Shown: one piece after another, positions 1-8,867 of the stretch | How the letters are laid out: each line of letters starts with the position of its first letter | How positions within the stretch are numbered: the first letter of the stretch is position 1 | From: Sphingomonas sp. Leaf34 | GTDB taxonomy: Bacteria; Pseudomonadota; Alphaproteobacteria; Sphingomonadales; Sphingomonadaceae | Assembly: GCF_001421805.1 (NCBI RefSeq) | Contig: NZ_LMLC01000002.1 | Span: 248,001 to 312,000, forward strand | Direction of reading: 5' to 3' | DNA length: 64,000 nt | The notes under the pieces: generated by a model | What the model saw: the letters and a program-made list of their open reading frames with translations, nothing else | Told to the model about the DNA's origin: nothing | The model's database searches: none | Program-made: the position numbers and the translations under genes

Positions 1-771
1 CGGGATACCCTCGAACAGCAGAGTCAACGCGAGCGACGCCATGATCGCGCGCGCGATCAGCCGGGGGGCGTCGAGCATCTCTTCACCGAAATACACCGCC
101 GCGCCATAGCCGTTGAGCGCGAAGATCGCGATCGAGGTGGCGAGTCCGATCGAGGCGGCGGACGCGGGGACGAGCGCGCCGGCTTGCGGCATCACCGGGT
201 GGAGCAAGAGGTCGCCGAACGGGCGCACGGCATCGGCGAATCCGAGCCAGACGACCGCGCCGATCGCGAGCATCTCGACCAGCAGGAAGAGCCCCGTCAG
301 CCAGGCGTTGACGCGGATCTGAAGGATCGCGACCAGCGTCGATCCCGCGACCACCGCGACGGCGATGGGAATTTGCGGCAGGCCTGGGACGAGCGTGCCG
401 AGCACCGCGCTGACCCCCAGCCCGGCGACCGGCGGGAAGAGCAGGTTGTTGAAGACGTTTACGCCGAGCATCGCGAAGCCCGCCATCGGCCCGAGCGTCT
501 GCGCGACCGCGACATACTCGCCGCCTGCGACCGGCCACGCGGACGAGAGTTCGGCATAGACGAAGGCGGTGGCGACGCACACGAGCCCGGCGAGCAGCGT
601 CGCCCAGACCGCGCCGGTGCCCGCGACCTGAAGCATCCCGGGGACGATGACGAACACCGACGAGGCCGGCGTCGCGACGGAGAGCGTGAGGAACAGGACG
701 CCGATGACGCCGAGGCTGCGGACGAGACTGCGGCCGGGGATCGGCGCCGGTGTCATCTGATCGTCGCGCAT
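1..771 (-). CDS. APC-family amino acid permease (3' end cut by window edge)
   Basis: The reading frame is open from an ATG at 771 to the window edge, giving 257 visible residues. An AAGGGGAT ribosome site lies just upstream; a second in-frame ATG at 756 is also possible. The visible part has about seven hydrophobic segments, beginning SLGVIGVLFLTLSVATPAS, where a small-residue-rich unwound first helix is typical of the amino acid-polyamine-organocation superfamily. By family it would be an inner-membrane amino acid or amine importer. The substrate cannot be told, and the remaining helices lie outside the window. Confidence 0.8.
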   Translation of the reverse strand, partial: MRDDQMTPAPIPGRSLVRSLGVIGVLFLTLSVATPASSVFVIVPGMLQVAGTGAVWATLLAGLVCVATAFVYAELSSAWPVAGGEYVAVAQTLGPMAGFAMLGVNVFNNLLFPPVAGLGVSAVLGTLVPGLPQIPIAVAVVAGSTLVAILQIRVNAWLTGLFLLVEMLAIGAVVWLGFADAVRPFGDLLLHPVMPQAGALVPASAASIGLATSIAIFALNGYGAAVYFGEEMLDAPRLIARAIMASLALTLLFEGIP

Positions 772-832
772 GCCATCCCCTTATCGTGCACGGGTATTTG
801 CATGGTTAACGGGGTTGGAGGAAGTTCATTTG

Positions 833-973
833 CTCCCCTCGCCCTTCCGGGGAGAGGGAGGGGCCCGCCCGCACTTGCGGGTGGGAGGGTGAGGGGCGGT
901 TCATTTGCGCCAACCTCCCCTCACCCTCCCGTCGCCAAGAGGCTCCTCCTTCCCTCTCCCCGTAGGGGCGAGG
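833..973. repeat. Intergenic inverted-repeat element, CTCCCC family
   Basis: The 212-bp gap between the permease start and the aspS stop holds a nested inverted repeat. The outer arms are GCTCCCCTCGCCC/GGGGCGAGGG-like and the inner arms are GGGAGGGTGAGGGG (near 882-895) and CCCCTCACCCTCCC (near 917-930). The same GTTCATTTGC word precedes both halves. Related CTCCC-rich elements occur elsewhere in the window. It may terminate transcription or be a REP-like element. Confidence 0.7.
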
Positions 974-983
974 GACGGTCGGA

Positions 984-2807
984 TCAGCCGGCGTTCGGCG
1001 CGACCACCTTGGCCGGATCCTTCGGACCATCGACCGTCAGGCGGATGTTGAGCTCCTTCAGCTGCTTGGCGCTGACCGGGCTCGGCGCGCCCATCATCAG
1101 ATCCTCGGCCTTCTGGTTCATCGGGAACAGCACGACCTCGCGGATGTTCGGCTCGCCCGCGAGCAGCATGACCATGCGGTCGATCCCCGGTGCCGAGCCG
1201 CCATGCGGCGGCGCGCCGACCTTGAACGCGTTGATCATGCCCGCAAAGTTCGTGTCGACATCGGCCTGCGTGTAGCCGGCGATCTCGAACGCCTTGTACA
1301 TGATCTCGGGCCGGTGGTTCCGGATCGCGCCCGACGACAGTTCGACGCCGTTGCAGACGATGTCGTACTGGTACGCCAGGATATCGAGCGGATCCTTGTT
1401 CTCGAGCGCGTCCATCTCGCCCTGCGGCATCGAGAACGGGTTGTGGCTGAAGTCGACCTTCTTGGCGTCCTCGTCATATTCGAACATCGGGAAGTCGACG
1501 ATCCAGCAGAATTCGAAGCGGTTCTCGTCGATCAGGCCGAGGTCGGCGCCGATCCGCGCACGCGCGGCGCCGGCGAGTTTGGCGGCGGCGAGCTCCTTGC
1601 CGGCGGCGAAGAAGATGCCGTCGTTGGGGCCGAGGCCCATCTCGGCGATCAGTTTCCGGGTTGCTTCCTCGCCGTGGTTCTTGGCGATCGGGCCGCCGAG
1701 TTCGCCGTTCTTCTGCGTGATGTAGCCGAGGCCGGCATGACCTTCGGCGCGGGCCCAGTCGTTCATGTCGGTGAAGAACTTGCGGCTCTTCTCGGCCGTG
1801 TTTGGCGCGGGGATCGCGCGGACCACGTCACCGCCGGCGACGATGCCCGCGAACAGGCCGAAGCCCGAATCGACGAAGTGATGGCCGACGTCGTGGATGA
1901 GGATCGGGTTGCGCAGATCGGGCTTGTCGCTGCCGTATTTCAGCATCGATTCGCGGTAGGGGATGCGCTTGAAGGGAAGTGCGGAGACCTGGCGTCCCTT
2001 GCCCTGCCAGTCGGCGAACTCCTCGAACACGCCGTGCAGGACGGGCTCGATCGCGTTGAACACGTCGTCCTGCGTGACGAAGCTCATCTCGAAATCGAGC
2101 TGGTAGAACTCACCCGGCGAACGATCGGCGCGCGCGTCTTCGTCGCGGAAGCAGGGGGCGATCTGGAAATAACGGTCGAAGCCCGCCACCATCAGCAGCT
2201 GCTTGAACATCTGCGGCGCCTGCGGCAGCGCGTAGAACTTGCCCGGATGCACGCGGCTCGGCACCAGATAGTCGCGCGCGCCCTCTGGCGACGACGCGGT
2301 CAGGATCGGCGTCTGGAATTCGGTGAAGCCCTGATCGTTCATCCGGTTGCGCAGCGAGGTGATGACCTTCGAGCGCAGCATGATGTTCGCGTGGAGCCGT
2401 TCGCGACGCAGATCGAGATAGCGATAGCGCAGGCGGATATCCTCGGGATACTCGGCCTCGCCCGCGACCGGCATCGGCAGTTCGCCCGCCATCGACTGGA
2501 CCGTCGCGGCGGTCGCGCGGACTTCGATCCCGCCGGTCGGCAGGTTCGGGTTCACCGCCTCGGGTGCGCGTGCGGTGACCTTGCCGGTGATCGTGACGAC
2601 GCTCTCGCTCTTCAGGCCTTCGATGACCTTGAAGACGGGGCCGCTGACGTCGGTGACGATCTGCGTGATGCCGTAATGATCGCGCAGATCGATGAAGACG
2701 AGGTCGCCATGATCGCGCTTCTTGTGGACCCAGCCCGACACGCGGACCTCCTCGCCGACCTGTTCGGGGCGGAGGGCGGCGCAGTTATGGGTGCGATAGG
2801 CGTGCAT
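984..2807 (-). CDS. aspS: Aspartyl-tRNA synthetase (probably Asp/Asn non-discriminating)
   Basis: A 607-residue class II synthetase that charges tRNA with aspartate in the cytoplasm. The start is set at the ATG of MHAYRTHNC; upstream codons are not family-like. The N-terminal OB fold carries [19 protein letters not shown] (about residues 25-43). The catalytic core has the motif 2 stretch [21 protein letters not shown] and the motif 3 element [11 protein letters not shown] near the C-terminus, with the bacterial insertion domain between. His33, in RDHGD, sits where Asn-tolerant enzymes such as that of Pseudomonas aeruginosa carry His and E. coli carries Leu. I infer that it also aspartylates tRNA-Asn for later amidation by GatCAB. 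Confidence 0.96.
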   Translation of the reverse strand: MHAYRTHNCAALRPEQVGEEVRVSGWVHKKRDHGDLVFIDLRDHYGITQIVTDVSGPVFKVIEGLKSESVVTITGKVTARAPEAVNPNLPTGGIEVRATAATVQSMAGELPMPVAGEAEYPEDIRLRYRYLDLRRERLHANIMLRSKVITSLRNRMNDQGFTEFQTPILTASSPEGARDYLVPSRVHPGKFYALPQAPQMFKQLLMVAGFDRYFQIAPCFRDEDARADRSPGEFYQLDFEMSFVTQDDVFNAIEPVLHGVFEEFADWQGKGRQVSALPFKRIPYRESMLKYGSDKPDLRNPILIHDVGHHFVDSGFGLFAGIVAGGDVVRAIPAPNTAEKSRKFFTDMNDWARAEGHAGLGYITQKNGELGGPIAKNHGEEATRKLIAEMGLGPNDGIFFAAGKELAAAKLAGAARARIGADLGLIDENRFEFCWIVDFPMFEYDEDAKKVDFSHNPFSMPQGEMDALENKDPLDILAYQYDIVCNGVELSSGAIRNHRPEIMYKAFEIAGYTQADVDTNFAGMINAFKVGAPPHGGSAPGIDRMVMLLAGEPNIREVVLFPMNQKAEDLMMGAPSPVSAKQLKELNIRLTVDGPKDPAKVVAPNAG

Positions 2808-2898
2808 GATGGGTCTTCTCGGACGATAAACAGGTGTCTCGCGCTTCCCTTCCTCACCCGCCTTTGTCAACCCGGACGACCCTCGCTATGGAAACGCC

Positions 2899-4074
2899 AT
2901 GCATATCCACCCGCTTATCTCCGACAGTGCCACGCTCGCCAATCTCTGCGCGCGCATGGCCGACGCCGACTATGTGTGCGTCGACACCGAATTCATGCGC
3001 GAAAGCACCTATTACCCGGAGCTCTGCCTGATCCAGATCGCCGACGACAAGGAAGCCGCCGCGATCGACCCGATGGCGCCGGGGATCGACCTGAAGCCGT
3101 TGCTCGACCTGCTCGTCGAGAATCACGACGTACTCAAGGTCGTCCATGCCGGCGGGCAGGATATCGAGATCGTCTACAACCTCACGGGCAAGACGCCCTT
3201 CCCGCTGTTCGATACGCAGGTCGCGGCGATGGCGCTCGGTCAGGGCGAACAGATCGGTTATTCGAACCTCGTCGACAGCTGGCTCGGCATCGCAGTCGAC
3301 AAGGGCGCGCGCTTCACCGACTGGGCGCGCCGCCCACTCGACGCGCGGCAGATCGAATATGCGATCGGCGACGTGACGCATCTGTCGAAGATCTTTCCTA
3401 AGATGCTCGAACGCCTCCGCAAGACGGGGCGCGGCGTGTGGCTCGACCAGGAGATGGAGCGGCTCGGCGATACCGCCAATTATGCGAACGATCCCGATCT
3501 GGCTTGGAAGCGCGTGCGGATTTCGGGGCGCAAGCCTGAGGTGCTCGGGCGACTGAAGGCACTCGCGCGCTGGCGTGAACTGGAGGCGCAGGCGAAGGAC
3601 CTGCCGCGCGGGCGGATCGTCAAGGACGAGACGCTCGGCGACATGGCAGGCCATCCGCCCAAGAAGCAGGCCGATCTCGCCCGGGTCCGCGGCTTGTCGG
3701 CGAGCTGGGCGGGGAACGACATTGGGGGCCGGCTGATGGCGGCGATCGAGGGCGCGCAACCGCTCGGCGAGGACGAACTGCCGCCGCGCGACGATCGCAA
3801 GCCGGGGCTCGGCAAGGAGGGGTCACTGGTCGCGGATCTTCTCAAGCTGCTGCTGAAGATCCGCTCGCGAGATATTGATGTCGCGTCGAAATTGCTCGCG
3901 CGGACCGATGAGCTGGAGGCGCTTGCCGCTGGCGTGCGCGTCGGGTTGCCGATGCTCGAAGGCTGGCGGTTCGACCAGTTCGGCCGCGACGCGCTCGATC
4001 TGGTCGAAGGCCGACTGGCGTTTGCGGTGATCGGCGGTAAGCTCAAGATGACGCGTACGGAGGATGCCGCATGA
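2899..4074 (+). CDS. rnd: Ribonuclease D
   Basis: A 391-residue 3'-5' exoribonuclease involved in maturation of tRNA and other stable RNA 3' ends. The DEDDy active site is visible: DTEF (D29, E31), GGQDIEIVY, and YAIGDVTHL with its Tyr and Asp. An HRDC-type helical domain follows at about residues 200-290, with a second helical region to the C-terminus, giving normal RNase D length. It is divergent from aspS across about 90 bp. Its stop overlaps the next start in an ATGA, so the small lipoprotein downstream is probably co-translated. Confidence 0.95.
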   Translation: MHIHPLISDSATLANLCARMADADYVCVDTEFMRESTYYPELCLIQIADDKEAAAIDPMAPGIDLKPLLDLLVENHDVLKVVHAGGQDIEIVYNLTGKTPFPLFDTQVAAMALGQGEQIGYSNLVDSWLGIAVDKGARFTDWARRPLDARQIEYAIGDVTHLSKIFPKMLERLRKTGRGVWLDQEMERLGDTANYANDPDLAWKRVRISGRKPEVLGRLKALARWRELEAQAKDLPRGRIVKDETLGDMAGHPPKKQADLARVRGLSASWAGNDIGGRLMAAIEGAQPLGEDELPPRDDRKPGLGKEGSLVADLLKLLLKIRSRDIDVASKLLARTDELEALAAGVRVGLPMLEGWRFDQFGRDALDLVEGRLAFAVIGGKLKMTRTEDAA

Positions 4075-4367
4075 AGATCGTTCTGGTTGTCGCCCTGCTG
4101 GCGTCTGCGGCGTGCACGCCGGTCGAGATGCGTGGCGAGGCGCCCGCTGCGGCCCCCACCCAATCCGCGTGCAATGCAGACTCGCTGGGCGATCTTGTCG
4201 GCAAGCGCGCGAGCGATGCGCGGGCGGACGTGATGCAAACGCGGTCGGGCGCACGGACGCTGCGCTGGATCGCGCCGAACACCGCGACGACGAAGGATTT
4301 CCGCGTCGACCGGCTGAACGTCTATGTCGATGCCAAGGGCCGGATCGAACGCTTTACCTGCGCTTGA
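4071..4367 (+). CDS. Small lipoprotein, inhibitor I78-like
   Basis: A 98-residue protein with a lipoprotein signal ending LLASAAC (lipid Cys at 15), so the mature part is about 84 residues and membrane-anchored. The mature domain has one Cys near the start (SACNADSLGDLVGK) and one at the end (RIERFTC), with the RLNVYVDAKGRIE segment before it. This layout matches the peptidase inhibitor I78 family, which blocks serine proteases. Function is inferred from the family only. It shares four bases with the end of rnd. Confidence 0.75.
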   Translation: MKIVLVVALLASAACTPVEMRGEAPAAAPTQSACNADSLGDLVGKRASDARADVMQTRSGARTLRWIAPNTATTKDFRVDRLNVYVDAKGRIERFTCA

Positions 4368-4380
4368 GGGCGCGCTCCTG

Positions 4381-4504
4381 AATCCTCCCCCGCCAGGGGG
4401 GGTGGCGACGGAGGCGACGGAGGGGGAGGCACGCAACGGCCGTTCCTCCTCCCGCCCCCTCCGTCAGGCTGACGCCTGCCACCTCCCCCTGGCGGGGGAG
4501 GATT
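4381..4504. repeat. Intergenic inverted-repeat element, CCTCCCCC-tetraloop family
   Basis: This 124-bp element fills the gap between two converging genes. It starts AATCCTCCCC and ends GGGGAGGATT, a perfect 10-bp terminal inverted repeat. The right arm is a stem-loop of eight C/G-rich pairs around TGGC; the left arm is the same with GCCA in the loop and one extra G. The core is another inverted pair, GGAGGGGGAGG against CCTCC-rich sequence. Near-copies lie at 14471-14597 and 36197-36320. The position suits a two-way terminator. Confidence 0.75.
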
Positions 4505-4517
4505 CGCGAGGGCGTCG

Positions 4518-6029
4518 CTACCCTATCGTCAGCAGCGCCTTGCGGCCGAGCGCGGTGGCCAGCGCGTTGTGGCGACGTTCGACGGCCTCGCCGTACAGCC
4601 CCTTGTCCGCGGGACGCAGCTTCAGCGTCAGCGTGACGCCGTCATCGGTAAGCTGCGAGCGCTGGAGCGGACCCGCGAGCCCGCCGCTCATCCGCTGGCC
4701 AAGTCTCATCGCAAGTCCCCACGCCGTCGCACTTTTTATCGCCGCGGGCGACGCCAGTCGGCCGACCGGATCGGCCGCTGCGAGATCGCCGCCGAGACTC
4801 GCATAGAGCGCTTGGGCCAGCATGCCCCGGCCGGGCGCGTCGATCGCGACCCAGTTCCCGTGCAGTGCGACCTCGACGCCGCGTTCGGCGCGGAACTCCG
4901 GATTGGCGCGCCAGCCGACATCGGCGAGCAGGCAGGCGGTGTGCCGTATCCGCGCCATCGCCGCCGGCTCGCCGACGAACAGCGGTGCGATCCAGCGATC
5001 GAGCAGATCGCCATGCTCGGGAAACCGGCCGAGCAGCCGCCCCTCTTCGCGCGCAGCGACGATCAGCGGATCTAGCGTGCGGTCTGTGCGGTTCAGATCT
5101 TCGTAGAGCAGACCCTCACGCAAGCCGTAGGCGGAGACGATCGTCGTCCGGCTGCCGAGTTGCCGCATCAGCACGCCCAGCAGGGCCGCGGCGTCGGCAA
5201 GCGTTGCCGACCGGCCCGATGATAACCCCGGAATGGCCTTCAACCGCGGCTTGGAAAGCTGCGGAATCGTGCGGCTGAGACGCGTGATCGTTGCGGCGGT
5301 CATCGAATATTGATGGATGATCGGCAGCGGATAGTCCGACAGCTCCATGTCGAGACGCGCCAGCGCCCGCCACGATCCACCAACGAGATACAGCGGAAGC
5401 CCCTGCCCGCGCGCGGCCCAGCCCGCTTCGCGGATCAGGCGGGCGACGAGCCGTTCAAGCACTTTGCCGCGTTTGGCGCGGATCGGACCGATGCGCAGGA
5501 CTCCGAGCGGAAACGAGACGCGATCCTCGATCCTGCCGTGGCGGACGCGGACGAGTTCCAGGCTGCCGCCGCCGAGATCGCCGACGATGCCGTCCGCATC
5601 GGGGATCGCCGAGAGCACACCGTACCCCGCCGCGCTCGCCTCCTGCTCGCCCGACAACGTCTCGACGGTGAGGCCGAGTTGTTCTGCGGCTGCAATGAGT
5701 TCGCCGCCGTTCTTCGCATCGCGTACCGCCGCCGTCGCGACCGTACGGAGCGTCGAGCATTCCATCTCGCGCGCTACGGCCGCGAACCGGGCCAGGGCGA
5801 TCCGCGCTGTCTTTAGCGCGGACTTCTCGATCGATCCGGTCGCAGCCAGTCCTCGACCGAGCCCCGCCAGCACCTTTTCGTTGAACCGGATCGCAGGAAG
5901 CCGCGGCGGCCCCTGATACACGACCAGGCGGATCGAGTTCGAGCCGATGTCGATGATCCCCGTGCGCGGGTGATCATCGGTTTCGGCCTTGGGCGGCGCG
6001 TTGCCGAACAGGCGGTGTGCGACGCTCAT
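4518..6029 (-). CDS. ppx: Exopolyphosphatase (Ppx/GppA family)
   Basis: A 503-residue ASKHA-fold phosphatase. It should release phosphate from polyphosphate ends and may also act on pppGpp. The N-terminal phosphate-binding loop is IIDIGSNSIRLVV (about residues 25-37) and the second is GDLGGGSLELVRV (near 160). The C-terminal half is the helical extension of long Ppx proteins. Its ATG overlaps the ppk stop as ATGA, so synthesis and breakdown of polyphosphate are translationally linked. Ppx and GppA cannot be separated from sequence alone, but pairing with ppk favours exopolyphosphatase. Confidence 0.9.
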   Translation of the reverse strand: MSVAHRLFGNAPPKAETDDHPRTGIIDIGSNSIRLVVYQGPPRLPAIRFNEKVLAGLGRGLAATGSIEKSALKTARIALARFAAVAREMECSTLRTVATAAVRDAKNGGELIAAAEQLGLTVETLSGEQEASAAGYGVLSAIPDADGIVGDLGGGSLELVRVRHGRIEDRVSFPLGVLRIGPIRAKRGKVLERLVARLIREAGWAARGQGLPLYLVGGSWRALARLDMELSDYPLPIIHQYSMTAATITRLSRTIPQLSKPRLKAIPGLSSGRSATLADAAALLGVLMRQLGSRTTIVSAYGLREGLLYEDLNRTDRTLDPLIVAAREEGRLLGRFPEHGDLLDRWIAPLFVGEPAAMARIRHTACLLADVGWRANPEFRAERGVEVALHGNWVAIDAPGRGMLAQALYASLGGDLAAADPVGRLASPAAIKSATAWGLAMRLGQRMSGGLAGPLQRSQLTDDGVTLTLKLRPADKGLYGEAVERRHNALATALGRKALLTIG

Positions 6030-8191
6030 CGTTTCCGACGGAGCGACAGGGTCGGCACGGCATTGCTGGTCGCAAGCGAGGCACCACGGCCGGAGAGCGA
6101 CGGATTGGTCATGAAATACCGATGCAGGTTGAAGGGGCGGTCGCCGGGATCGACGCGATTATACTCGCCATCGGGTTGCAGTTCCCAGCTCTGCTCGTTG
6201 TCGATCAGGTTCGCGACCATCACCTGGTCGAGGATCTGGTCGTGGACGGTCGGGTTGAGGATCGGCAGCATGTATTCGACGCGACGATCGAAGTTGCGCG
6301 GCATCCAGTCGGCCGACGAGATGAACAGCTTGGCGCCGTCATTGGGCAGCGCCTTGCCGTTGCCGAACGCCCAGATCCGGCTGTGCTCAAGGAAGCGGCC
6401 GATCACCGATTTGACGCGGATCGTCTCGGAGAGGCCGGGCACGCCGGGACGCAGGCAGCAGATGCCGCGGATGATCAGGTCGATCTCGACCCCTGCCCCG
6501 CTCGCCTCGTACAGCTTCTCGATCACCGCGGGGTCGACCAGCGAGTTCATCTTGGCCCAGACGCCCGCAGGCTTGCCGGCGCGCGCATTGGCGATCTCGA
6601 CGTCGATCAGGTTCATCAGGTTCTGGCGCAGGTCGCGCGGCGAGAGGCTGACCCGCGCCATGTCGGTCGGTTCGACATAGCCGGTGATGTAGTTGAACAT
6701 TTGCGCCGCATCGCGCCCCACCGCCGCGTCGGCGGTGAAGAAGCTGAGGTCGGTATAGATCTTGGCGGTAACGGGGTGATAATTGCCCGTGCCGAAATGG
6801 CAGTAGGTGCGGAACGCGGAGCCTTCGCGGCGGACGACCAGCGACACCTTCGCGTGCGTCTTCCAGTCGATGAAGCCGTACACCACCTGCACGCCCGCAC
6901 GCTCCAGCGCGGAGGCCCAGACCATGTTCTGCTCCTCGTCGAAGCGCGCCTTCAGCTCGACGACCGCGGTGACCGACTTGCCGGCTTCGGCGGCAGTGAT
7001 GAGTGCGTTGATGACCGCGGGCTGCTTGCCGGCGCGGTAGAGCGTCTGCTTGATCGCGACGACGTCGGGATCGTTCGCCGCCTGTTTCAGGAAGGCGAGC
7101 ACCACCTCGAACGTCTCGTACGGATGGTGGACGACGATATCCTTGGCCTTGATCGCCGCAAAGCAATCGCCGCCGAACTCGCGGATCCGCTCGGGGAAGC
7201 GCGGCGTGAAGGGCGGGAATTTGAGGTCGGGACGATCCTCGTCGACCAGCCCGTCGAGATCGACGATGCCGAGCAGGTTGCCGCTCTCGGTGATGATCGC
7301 ATCCGCGCCGCCGAGTTCGTCCTTGAGAACGGCCGCGAGCACGTCGGGAATCCCCGTCTCGAGTTCCAGGCGGATCACGCGGCCGCGGCGGCGGCGCTTG
7401 ATCGCGTTGGCAAAGTAGCGGACGAGGTCTTCGGCCTCCTCCTCGATCTCCATGTCGCTGTCGCGCAGCACGCGGAAGCTCGCCGCGGCGAGGACCTCGT
7501 AGCCGGGGAACAGGACTGGCGCGAAGCGCTTGAGCAGCGTCTCGATCGCGATGTAGCGCGCGGGCTCGCCGGGCAGGCGGACGAAGCGCGTCATCGTGTG
7601 CGGCAGCATCACCAGTTCGCGCACCGGCTCGTTATCCGAGATCCGGACGAGGTCGAAGATGACCGACAGTCCGCGGTTCGGGATGAACGGGAACGGATGC
7701 GCGGGGTCGAGCGCCTGCGGCGTCAGGATCGGAAAAATCTGATCGCGGAAATGTGTTTCGAGCCACTCGTCGGCCTCGCCTTCGATCGCCTCGCGGCGCA
7801 GGACGAACAGCCCGGCCTCGTCGAGGAGCACGCGCAGGTCGCCCCATACCGCCTGCTGGCTTGCCATCAGCGCATCGGCCTCGCGGACGATCCCGGTCAG
7901 CTGCTGGCCCGCGGTGAGCCCGTCTGCAGAGCGGCGATCGACGTCCTGCGTCTGCTGGCCCTTCAGGCCGGCGACGCGGACCATGAAGAACTCGTCGAGG
8001 TTCGAGCCCGAGATCGACAGGAAGCGAAGCCGCTCGAGCAGCGGATGCGCGGGGTTGCACGCCTCCTCCAGCACGCGACGGTTAAACGCCAGCCAGGAGA
8101 GCTCGCGATTGAAGAACCGGTCGTTCGGCTCTGCGCCGATGGGATCGTCGTCGTCTTCCGCTTGGCGGACGATATGCGCTGGACGGTTCAT
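6026..8191 (-). CDS. ppk: Polyphosphate kinase 1
   Basis: A 721-residue enzyme that builds polyphosphate from ATP. The N-terminal domain begins with DRFFNRELSWLAFNRRVLEEA, the family hallmark. Phosphohistidine-region sequence is seen at DWKTHAKVSLVVRREG, and the second phospholipase-D-like segment at SSADWMPRNFDRRVEYMLPI. I chose the ATG at 8191 because AGAGGA lies about five bases before it; a longer frame to 8242 adds only unlike residues. It is followed by ppx and preceded by hdaA on the same strand. Confidence 0.96.
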   Translation of the reverse strand: MNRPAHIVRQAEDDDDPIGAEPNDRFFNRELSWLAFNRRVLEEACNPAHPLLERLRFLSISGSNLDEFFMVRVAGLKGQQTQDVDRRSADGLTAGQQLTGIVREADALMASQQAVWGDLRVLLDEAGLFVLRREAIEGEADEWLETHFRDQIFPILTPQALDPAHPFPFIPNRGLSVIFDLVRISDNEPVRELVMLPHTMTRFVRLPGEPARYIAIETLLKRFAPVLFPGYEVLAAASFRVLRDSDMEIEEEAEDLVRYFANAIKRRRRGRVIRLELETGIPDVLAAVLKDELGGADAIITESGNLLGIVDLDGLVDEDRPDLKFPPFTPRFPERIREFGGDCFAAIKAKDIVVHHPYETFEVVLAFLKQAANDPDVVAIKQTLYRAGKQPAVINALITAAEAGKSVTAVVELKARFDEEQNMVWASALERAGVQVVYGFIDWKTHAKVSLVVRREGSAFRTYCHFGTGNYHPVTAKIYTDLSFFTADAAVGRDAAQMFNYITGYVEPTDMARVSLSPRDLRQNLMNLIDVEIANARAGKPAGVWAKMNSLVDPAVIEKLYEASGAGVEIDLIIRGICCLRPGVPGLSETIRVKSVIGRFLEHSRIWAFGNGKALPNDGAKLFISSADWMPRNFDRRVEYMLPILNPTVHDQILDQVMVANLIDNEQSWELQPDGEYNRVDPGDRPFNLHRYFMTNPSLSGRGASLATSNAVPTLSLRRKR

Positions 8192-8207
8192 CGGTCCTCT
8201 TGGGGTC

Positions 8208-8867
8208 TTATGGTGACGTAAAGAGCGGCAGATCCAGGGCAAGCTGTGGTCGCAGGATCAGCCCGGCCTCGGTGAGTGTGGTTCGTGCCAGAGGAATGGA
8301 CAAGCGCTTGCGACGTTCCATTGCCTCCTGATCCAGCGCATCGACGGTTCGCGTTACGGTAATATGACTACGCTCAATTCGGGTGGCGAGCCAGTCGATC
8401 AGATCGGGCCGCGCATCGAGGCTCCGCCGCTCGAACAGATGCGCGAGCAGCAGCCGCATGAGTTCGTCGTCGGGCGCGCCGATCGCCGCGATCGGGCTTG
8501 CCGCCAGACGCGAGCGGAGATCGGGGAGCTTTACCTTCCATTCGGGCGGGGCTGCGTCGGCGACGATCAGCAGCGGCCGGTGCTCCTCCTGCGCGCGATT
8601 CCAGGCGTGGAACAGCTGCGCCTCGGGCACGCGCTCGGCATCGTCGATGATCGTGCCGCCGCTCTTCGCCGCGAAGATGCGCGCGAGCAGGCTGCGGCCC
8701 GATTTGCGCGGACCGGTGAGGATGGCGGTCATGACGGGCCACGTCGCGGTATGCTCCAGCGTGTGGACGGCCCGCGCGTTGGAGGGGGTAACCAGGAAGG
8801 CGTCGTCGCGAGGGTCCGCCGGCCAACCGAGTGGCAGCGCGATTTGAGTCATCTTGGTCGCGCTCAC
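8208..8867 (-). CDS. hdaA: HdaA, DnaA inactivator (AAA+)
   Basis: A 219-residue DnaA-related AAA+ protein that, with the DNA-loaded sliding clamp, stimulates hydrolysis of DnaA-bound ATP and so limits re-initiation. The N-terminus has a clamp-binding motif, QIALPL (residues 8-13). A loose Walker A, GPRKSGRS (52-59), and Walker B IIDD (73-76) follow; there is no DnaA DNA-binding domain. The GTG start shares GTGA with the preceding stop; an ATG five codons later (8852) is an alternative that still keeps the clamp motif. The hdaA-ppk neighbourhood is, from memory, also seen in Caulobacter. Confidence 0.87.
   Translation of the reverse strand: MSATKMTQIALPLGWPADPRDDAFLVTPSNARAVHTLEHTATWPVMTAILTGPRKSGRSLLARIFAAKSGGTIIDDAERVPEAQLFHAWNRAQEEHRPLLIVADAAPPEWKVKLPDLRSRLAASPIAAIGAPDDELMRLLLAHLFERRSLDARPDLIDWLATRIERSHITVTRTVDALDQEAMERRKRLSIPLARTTLTEAGLILRPQLALDLPLFTSP

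Noticed and set aside
1203..3401. Very long open frame antisense to aspS (732 codons)
   Set aside because: It mirrors a strongly coded synthetase in GC-rich sequence, is rich in Arg/Asp/His, lacks domain motifs and runs into rnd. It is a codon-bias shadow.
6017..8221. Long plus-strand frame antisense to ppk
   Set aside because: The sense strand encodes a complete PPK1 with motifs; the antisense product is low-complexity and has no family resemblance.
8374..8867. HdaA as a full DnaA or a DNA-binding ATPase
   Set aside because: The protein stops after the AAA+ domain, has a clamp-binding N-terminus and no DnaA domain IV.
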